Source: Acidobacteriota bacterium (GTDB lineage Bacteria; Acidobacteriota; UBA6911). From it: a DNA stretch of 10,017 nucleotides. A program made the position numbers and the translations under genes. The stretch spans positions 1 to 10,017 of the forward strand of contig JAFNAH010000029.1 in the NCBI GenBank assembly GCA_017860075.1, written 5' to 3'. Positions 5,943 to 10,017 of this stretch are shown here, in pieces; within the stretch, counting starts at the first letter, position 1, and each line of letters starts with the position of its first letter. A model generated the notes under the pieces. The model did not search any database, was not told the origin of the DNA, and saw only the letters and a program-made list of their open reading frames with translations.

Positions 5943-7557
5943 GGTTGTTCTGCTCCGGCATCTTCTGGTGCTTGGAGTGGTCCATGGGCTCCTCTTTCAT
6001 GGACGGCTTTTCAGCTTTGCCATGCTGCGAGTGATCCATCGCAGGGGGCTGAGGTGACGCTGATTCGGAAGGCTTCTGCTCAGAGGTCCCACCGGAGGGT
6101 TTTGAGTGATCCATCCCCGGCATCCCCATGCCGCTGAGCGCGGATTTCAGTGTGCTTTCGGAGTCGATCAGGAAATTGCCTGAGGTGACTATCTTTTCAC
6201 CCGCTTTCAACCCGCTAAGCACGATCACCTGGTTGTCGACCCGGTCCCCAAGTTGAACCTTGCGCGACTCGAAATACCCTCCCTCCAGAGCCACGAAGAC
6301 GACCTGCTCCGTGCCGGAATCGAGGACGGCTTCCTGCGGAATGGAGAGCCTCCGGCCATAGTCGATCTTCAACTCGGCAGTGGCGTACATGTCGGGCTTG
6401 AGGATGAAATCGCGATTGGGCAACTCCACCCGCGCCCTGAGCGTGCGGGTGCTGTTGTCGAGCTGCGGATAAATGTACGTCACCTTGCCTCGGAAGGATC
6501 GTCCGGGAAAGGCGGAAACGGCTAAGGCCACTTCCTGGCCCAGTTGAACGTCACGCGCTTCGTACTCATAGAAATCGGCGATTGCCCAGACCGTCGACAG
6601 ATCGGCAATAGCGTACAACTCGGTTTCGGGCGTGATTCTCTGCTTACCATAGGAGTTGCGCGCGGTGACGAAGCCGCTCACCGGTGAGTAGAGCGTAAGA
6701 GCCGTCACAGGCTTCCTGGTCTTCTCGACCTCCGCTATCTGCTGATCCGAGATATCCCAGAGTTCCAGGCGCTTCCGGGCCGCCTCGAGCAGCGAATTCG
6801 CGCCGTCGGCGACGTCCCTGAAATGACTGTCGCCCAGGTTGTCCCGTGCGCGCAGAGCCAGCAGATACTCATCCTGGGTAGCGACAAGGTCAGGGCTGTA
6901 GACGGTCAGAAGCGGCTGTCCCGCTTTGACCAGTTGGCCCGTGAAGTCGACGTAAACACGCTCGATCCAGCCGGCGATCCTGGAGTGCACCTTTGTGATC
7001 CGCGTTTCGTCGTAGGTGAGTTGCGCCACCGCGCGGATCGTTTTGGAAACGGCACGTGCTTCGACGACGCCGTATTGCACACCGATGAGCTGCTGCTTTT
7101 CAGGGGTGATGCGGAGCGCGCCTTTCGGGGCCTCCTGTTGCGGGACAGGCGATTCTTCGTAGACCGGGACCAGATCCATGCCGTCCGGTGCCTTTCCAGG
7201 CTTGTCGTATTTGCTCCCCGGGTTCATCGCATCGGTCCAATAGAGGACCTTGCGTTCTGCCTGCGGGGCCGGCTTCGCCTGCTGGTCCGCGTAAACCGGA
7301 ACAAGATCCATGCCGCAGTCCGGCGCTTTGCCCGGCTTGTCGGATGTGTATTGAGGATGCATCGGGTCCTGCCAGTAAAGGACCCTTCGCTCCGCGGGTG
7401 CCGGCGAGGTTGCGGCTGGCTTGAACCTGGCGATCAGGGGCGCGCGGAAAATATAAACCGCTTCGCCAACCGCCACCAAAACCAGGAGCAAGACTAGAAA
7501 GGGGTGTCCGCGGCGTATATGTTTTTCCGGTGCCGTATTTCTCTCATTCGATGTCAT
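5935..7557 (-). CDS. cusB: CusB-type periplasmic adaptor with two metal-binding motifs and a Met/His tail
   Basis: This 540-residue membrane-fusion protein links CusA to CusC and captures metal. A hydrophobic anchor lies at about 19-38. Two heavy-metal-binding motifs of the CusB N-terminal type follow. Copy 1 (59-89) has YWQDPMHP and PDCGMDLVPVY. Copy 2 (104-133) has YWTDAMNP and PDGMDLVPVY, so it has lost the His and the Cys but keeps M111 and M127, which correspond to Met ligands of E. coli CusB. The adaptor core (about 146-460) shows the usual barrel-sandwich and hairpin pattern (HSRIAGWIERVYV, TLYSPVSGFVTARN, ATAELKIDYGRRLSIPQEAVLDSG). Residues 477-540 form a low-complexity tail with three MDHS repeats (482, 507, 525) and HQKM, probably a flexible copper-binding arm. 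AGGAG at 7564-7568 lies 6 bases before the ATG. The 359-bp hairpin-rich spacer upstream is unusual, while the downstream overlap with cusA is tight. Confidence 0.95.
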   Translation of the reverse strand: MTSNERNTAPEKHIRRGHPFLVLLLVLVAVGEAVYIFRAPLIARFKPAATSPAPAERRVLYWQDPMHPQYTSDKPGKAPDCGMDLVPVYADQQAKPAPQAERKVLYWTDAMNPGSKYDKPGKAPDGMDLVPVYEESPVPQQEAPKGALRITPEKQQLIGVQYGVVEARAVSKTIRAVAQLTYDETRITKVHSRIAGWIERVYVDFTGQLVKAGQPLLTVYSPDLVATQDEYLLALRARDNLGDSHFRDVADGANSLLEAARKRLELWDISDQQIAEVEKTRKPVTALTLYSPVSGFVTARNSYGKQRITPETELYAIADLSTVWAIADFYEYEARDVQLGQEVALAVSAFPGRSFRGKVTYIYPQLDNSTRTLRARVELPNRDFILKPDMYATAELKIDYGRRLSIPQEAVLDSGTEQVVFVALEGGYFESRKVQLGDRVDNQVIVLSGLKAGEKIVTSGNFLIDSESTLKSALSGMGMPGMDHSKPSGGTSEQKPSESASPQPPAMDHSQHGKAEKPSMKEEPMDHSKHQKMPEQNNHD

Positions 7558-7916
7558 GTAATTCTCCTGATACTCCCTCTCGCTGCCGCCTCGTGCGGCG
7601 ACTCTCTACCCTCACATCACCGTGCGGCGCTTCTCCGAAGCCGTGAAGAAATCGTGGTCCTCAATCTTTCCCGCATGACTGCTGTGCCGCGCCTTCAGCG
7701 CTCGAAGGGTTTGGCCGTTCTTCATCCCGGCCTCACGGCCGGGTCTACTCACTGCCGCCTCTTCGAGGCTGGTCTCGAAATGATCGTGTGCCGTGTGCTT
7801 CGATCGGTTGGGCAGCCAAACCAGGCGCGAAGCGCCGGAAGTTGGTAGCCACGCGCGTAAGCGCGTGGTTACGTGCGAGAAACGGAACCGAGGCCTGAAG
7901 GGCCGGTACACCTTTG
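7558..7916. other. Spacer between cusC and cusB, a mosaic of hairpin repeats
   Basis: This is the only long gap in the operon. It contains a hairpin GCCGC-CTCGT-GCGGC (7585-7599), whose flank matches 1295-1308; a perfect 7-bp stem CCCGGCC-TCAC-GGCCGGG (7726-7743); a palindrome TTCGAG/CTCGAA (7762-7779); GGCGC-GAA-GCGCC (7824-7836); and a 12-bp stem with one G-T pair and loop GTAA (7845-7872). GGCCT-GAA-GGGCC lies near the right end. A 102-codon frame starts with ATG at 7920, overlapping the cusC stop as ATGA, and runs to 7612, but it consists of these repeats and shows no recognisable domain, so I do not call it a gene. I see no clear terminator (no T-run after a stem) and no convincing promoter. 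Confidence 0.7.
7845..7872. repeat. 28-bp near-perfect palindrome
   Basis: GTAGCCACGCGC and GCGCGTGGTTAC pair over 12 positions with one G-T pair, around the loop GTAA. It has the size and form of a REP-like dispersed palindrome, and sits in the cusC-cusB spacer about 50 bases after the cusC stop in transcription order. It could protect or process the mRNA, or merely be a parasitic repeat. Confidence 0.65.
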
Positions 7917-9197
7917 TCATGGTGTCAGCACCTCTCCGGTGAGAGACTCGAGCGTCACCAGCGTCTTGCAGTAATCCGTGAGGACTTCGTAATACTTCAT
8001 CTCGTATTCCAGCACCGTCGCCTGATTGCTCAGCAGGGAGAGGAAATCCACCGCCCCTACCCGGTAACTGGAGATTGACGACTCGAGGGCCAGCGTTGCC
8101 TGCGGTACGATCGCCTTCCCATACAAGTCCAGCAGATTCCCGTCGGTGCTGATCTTCAGGTAGGGATCCTTCAGGCGGAAGTAAAGCGTGGAGAGGGTGT
8201 CGTCGTACTGCCGGCGCTGCGCGAGCAGGGTCGCCGTCGCGGATTCCAGTTCGGGCCGCTGCTTGCGCCAGAAATATAGAGGCAACTTCGCTTTGAACAT
8301 CAGGCCGTACATCTCCGGCATGTCCGGCCGGTTGAAATAGGAGAACTCAGCTTCGAAGTCCGGATAGAAGGACTTCTTTGCCAGCGACACGGCCAGTTCG
8401 TCCCTGTCGATTTCCTTCCGGTTGATCCGGACGCCGGGGTTGCTCGCAAGGGCCTTGTCGTACAGTTCATCAAGCGTCCGATCGAACTTCGGCTTCGACA
8501 TCTGCGGCATCGGCCCGAGGGGTGTGTCGGGAGGGCGGTACAGGAGCGCGTTGATCCGAGCCTGCGCGGTGTCCCTTTCGCGGCGCAGCGTCGCGAGCCG
8601 GTCCAGCAGGCGCGAGACCTCTACCTGGGCCTTGAGGATGTCCTGCTGGGCACCCTGTCCGACCCTGTACCTCGCCTCGCTGATTTCGGCGAACTGCTGC
8701 AGCAGGGTTTTCGATTTTTCCACGACGTCGGTAAGCTTCTGTGCCAGGAGCAGGTCGTAGTAGCTCATCTTCAGCTCGGTAACGACTTCCCTGCGCACCT
8801 GCTCGTATTTCCAGGCTTCCGCGTCTGCCTCGGCCGAAGCGATCTGCCCCTGCAGGCTCAACTTCCCCGGGAATGGAATCTCCTGGCTGAAGCGCAGAAC
8901 CCTGGCGCTCGAGGGATCGCCTCTCTGAAGGGTGAGATACGGATTGCCCATCGTTTCAAAGGAAACGCTCGGGTCCGGCAGGGTCCGGGCCGCCGCGATC
9001 AGAGACTTCCTGGCATCTACCGCGCGTCGAGCGGCCAGGACGGCAGGATTCCTCTCGAGGGCCTGTTGAACCAGTTCGTCCAGGTCCTCGCAACGTGCCA
9101 CACCGGCGTTCAGCGCCAGAAGGGCGACCGCGGAAAACAGGCACCGGCACAACCAATTGCCGCTGCCGGACAGATGCTTCTGCAATTGCTGCCGCAT
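7917..9197 (-). CDS. cusC: CusC/TolC-family outer-membrane efflux channel
   Basis: This outer-membrane factor of 426 residues forms the exit duct of the tripartite pump. A signal peptide with a Leu/Ala-rich core ends near GVARCED (about residue 36); the Cys there lacks a good lipobox, so lipidation is doubtful. The mature part has the two OEP repeats of the TolC fold, with the recognisable helix-turn motifs RYRVGQGAQQDILKAQ (about 176-191) and SYRVGAVDFLSLLSNQA (about 377-393), separated by long amphipathic coiled-coil helices. The family is assigned with confidence; the Cus subtype rests on the neighbours. The ATG at 9197 is preferred over one 6 bases upstream because GAGG (9205-9208) lies 7 bases before it but only one base before the first. 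It follows the Cys-rich gene after a 157-163 bp spacer without notable structure. Confidence 0.92.
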   Translation of the reverse strand: MRQQLQKHLSGSGNWLCRCLFSAVALLALNAGVARCEDLDELVQQALERNPAVLAARRAVDARKSLIAAARTLPDPSVSFETMGNPYLTLQRGDPSSARVLRFSQEIPFPGKLSLQGQIASAEADAEAWKYEQVRREVVTELKMSYYDLLLAQKLTDVVEKSKTLLQQFAEISEARYRVGQGAQQDILKAQVEVSRLLDRLATLRRERDTAQARINALLYRPPDTPLGPMPQMSKPKFDRTLDELYDKALASNPGVRINRKEIDRDELAVSLAKKSFYPDFEAEFSYFNRPDMPEMYGLMFKAKLPLYFWRKQRPELESATATLLAQRRQYDDTLSTLYFRLKDPYLKISTDGNLLDLYGKAIVPQATLALESSISSYRVGAVDFLSLLSNQATVLEYEMKYYEVLTDYCKTLVTLESLTGEVLTP

Positions 9198-9204
9198 GTT
9201 CATG

Positions 9205-9208
9205 CCTC
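9205..9208 (-). promoter_or_regulatory. Ribosome binding site deciding the cusC start
   Basis: On the minus strand TGATGAGG is followed by C-ATG-AAC-ATG. GAGG is 1 base from the first ATG (9203) and 7 bases from the second (9197), so only the second is properly spaced. Confidence 0.6.
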
Positions 9209-9360
9209 ATCAATTTGAGACTGTGGGGTGTCCGGGTTGGGCCTCGATGATCGACGAGTCGAGAACGGAGTACATGCCCGGCCTCGGACTGAGATGGCGC
9301 TCTCGCCTGGCGAGGGATCACCCGCCCGGGTCGGCAGCGCACAGTACGCCTGGGTAGAAC

Positions 9361-9816
9361 TCAGATGCGAAGATTGGCGATGCGCAGGTAGGTGCCTTGG
9401 GATCCCGGGCCCGGCGGTGAGTGCCCCGTCGGCGCCGCATCCACGAACGATACTACCGATGCGGAGTGAAATTCCGGAGCAGCGGTGTCTGCCCCTGAAA
9501 AACAGGATTGCGAAGATTCGGACACACGGTGCGGGAGCGATGCCGCCGTGGCATGTGCCTCGGCCGGACAACAGCAACTGGCTTTCAGACCTTGCACCGG
9601 CACGCCGGAATTGTCGTGGCAGGATGCGCCCGCCACGTCGCGCGTGGGGCCCGACGTCTCACAGCAGGCAGAGGCAACCTCCGGGGCCGCCGCAGCCGGG
9701 TGCGCCGCGCGACAGGATGTTCCACATTTGAAAAGACCGGGGGGACACAGCAGCGGCACCAACACCGCCAGCCTCAGTAATCCGACGTGTCGCCAGTTTC
9801 GTGTGCCCAAATCCAT
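9361..9816 (-). CDS. Small Cys-rich exported protein, possible periplasmic metal binder
   Basis: The 151-residue frame has an Arg-containing start and a hydrophobic core (GLLRLAVLVPLLC, 12-24), which reads as a signal peptide or anchor. The rest is low complexity, rich in Ala, Ser and Pro, with ten Cys residues: C24, C31, C35, the pair C51-C52, C66, the triplet C81-C83 and C105, plus scattered His (CHDNS at 66-70). It ends in a hydrophobic YLRIANLRI. I do not recognise the family. Position as first gene of a copper operon and the Cys content suggest copper binding or sensing in the periplasm, which is inference. The start is weakly supported: AGGGCGG lies about 13 bases upstream, and no closer Shine-Dalgarno is seen. 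Overlapping open frames on the other strand exist, so coding status is probable but not certain. Confidence 0.6.
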   Translation of the reverse strand: MDLGTRNWRHVGLLRLAVLVPLLCPPGLFKCGTSCRAAHPAAAAPEVASACCETSGPTRDVAGASCHDNSGVPVQGLKASCCCPAEAHATAASLPHRVSESSQSCFSGADTAAPEFHSASVVSFVDAAPTGHSPPGPGSQGTYLRIANLRI

Positions 9817-9954
9817 GTTTGTTTAAGGCCGCCCTGATGGCAGCGTTCAATCCCCAAATCCCGTAATCCACATCCGAGTTGCCACCCGATGCTGGGAGTA
9901 AGTCTATCTGACGCCTATATGAATCTCAATACCAGCCGGGCTGTCTCAAGACTC
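9817..9954. other. Region upstream of the operon, probable promoter region without a clear promoter
   Basis: If the Cys-rich gene is the first of the operon, its promoter should lie here on the minus strand. TTGAGA at about 9941-9946 (minus strand) could be a -35 element, with AT-rich GATTCATATAGG about 17-20 bases downstream, but the fit to a -10 box is poor. No convincing operator palindrome of the CueR or CusR type is seen. The plus strand contains AATACCAGCC (about 9928-9937), sharing ATACCAGCC with the tandem array at 226-510, so a decayed repeat fragment may lie here. Confidence 0.35.
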
Positions 9955-10017
9955 ACTATGATGCGGGCTTTCAGCCCTTCTTTGTCTATGGGTGTAATTC
10001 CTGGGGCTTCGCCCCAG
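9955..10017 (+). repeat. Composite hairpin repeat, right copy
   Basis: ACTATGATGCGGGCTTTC begins a 25-base stretch (9955-9979) that differs from 104-128 at one position and holds the stem GGGCT-TTC-AGCCC (9965-9977). After a 23-base spacer comes the perfect hairpin CTGGGGC-TTC-GCCCCAG (10001-10017), which runs to the window edge. It is the same two-part element as at 104-180 in the same orientation, and probably continues beyond the window. Confidence 0.75.

Noticed and set aside
7726..7743. Intrinsic terminator between cusC and cusB
   Set aside because: The stem is strong, but no run of T follows on the minus strand; it fits a dispersed repeat better.
9228..9826. Plus-strand frames opposite the Cys-rich gene
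   Set aside because: They are low complexity, lack a signal or domain, and run against the operon; the minus frame has a signal-peptide-like start and patterned Cys. The choice is probable, not certain.
9817..9954. CueR- or CusR-type operator upstream of the operon
   Set aside because: No palindrome of the right form and spacing could be found by eye.

Overview
The window is a high-GC bacterial segment dominated by one minus-strand copper/silver efflux operon, running from about 9816 down to 555. Two features suggest a soil-type acidobacterium, perhaps of the Solibacter/Bryobacter group. One is the CusCBA set followed by NosL-like, lytic transglycosylase and unknown secreted proteins. The other is the abundance of short GC-rich hairpin repeats, including one with a GGCTGGTATGAA-type tag. 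This taxonomic guess is inference only; no rRNA or other marker gene is present.

Layout, left to right. Positions 1-74 hold the last codons of a plus-strand gene that starts outside the window. Positions 75-554 hold no gene but contain a composite hairpin repeat (104-180) and an array of four complete copies plus one decayed copy of a ~67-bp palindromic repeat (226-510). This places the array where two converging transcription units end. On the minus strand, in order of transcription, come: a Cys-rich exported protein (9816-9361), a CusC/TolC-type outer-membrane channel (9197-7917), a 359-bp spacer full of hairpins (7916-7558), a CusB-type periplasmic adaptor (7557-5935), a CusA-type RND pump (5942-2658), a NosL-like membrane-anchored copper protein (2661-2164), an MltD-type lytic transglycosylase (2167-1262) and an exported protein made of two copies of one unknown domain (1259-555). 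From 9817 to the right edge is the upstream region. It ends in a second copy of the composite repeat found at 104-180, in the same orientation.

How the genes fit together. CusA carries the Met ligands and membrane Asp typical of Cu(I)/Ag(I) pumps. CusB has two heavy-metal-binding motifs at its N-terminus and a Met/His tail, so it can capture metal in the periplasm and pass it to CusA, while CusC completes the channel through the outer membrane. The last five genes are tightly coupled: cusB-cusA overlap by 8 bp, the next two joints are 4-bp ATGA overlaps, and the last is a 2-bp gap. The NosL-like protein may bind or deliver Cu(I). The transglycosylase may open peptidoglycan for the trans-envelope complex. 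The duplicated-domain protein and the Cys-rich protein have no known role. No copper-responsive regulator gene is visible in the window.

The most unusual points are the two-fold duplicated unknown protein with HxHT motifs, the transglycosylase that lacks a helix-sized stretch in its catalytic domain and whose C-terminus is encoded by a palindromic repeat, the hairpin mosaic that splits cusC from cusB, and the matching repeats at both ends of the locus.
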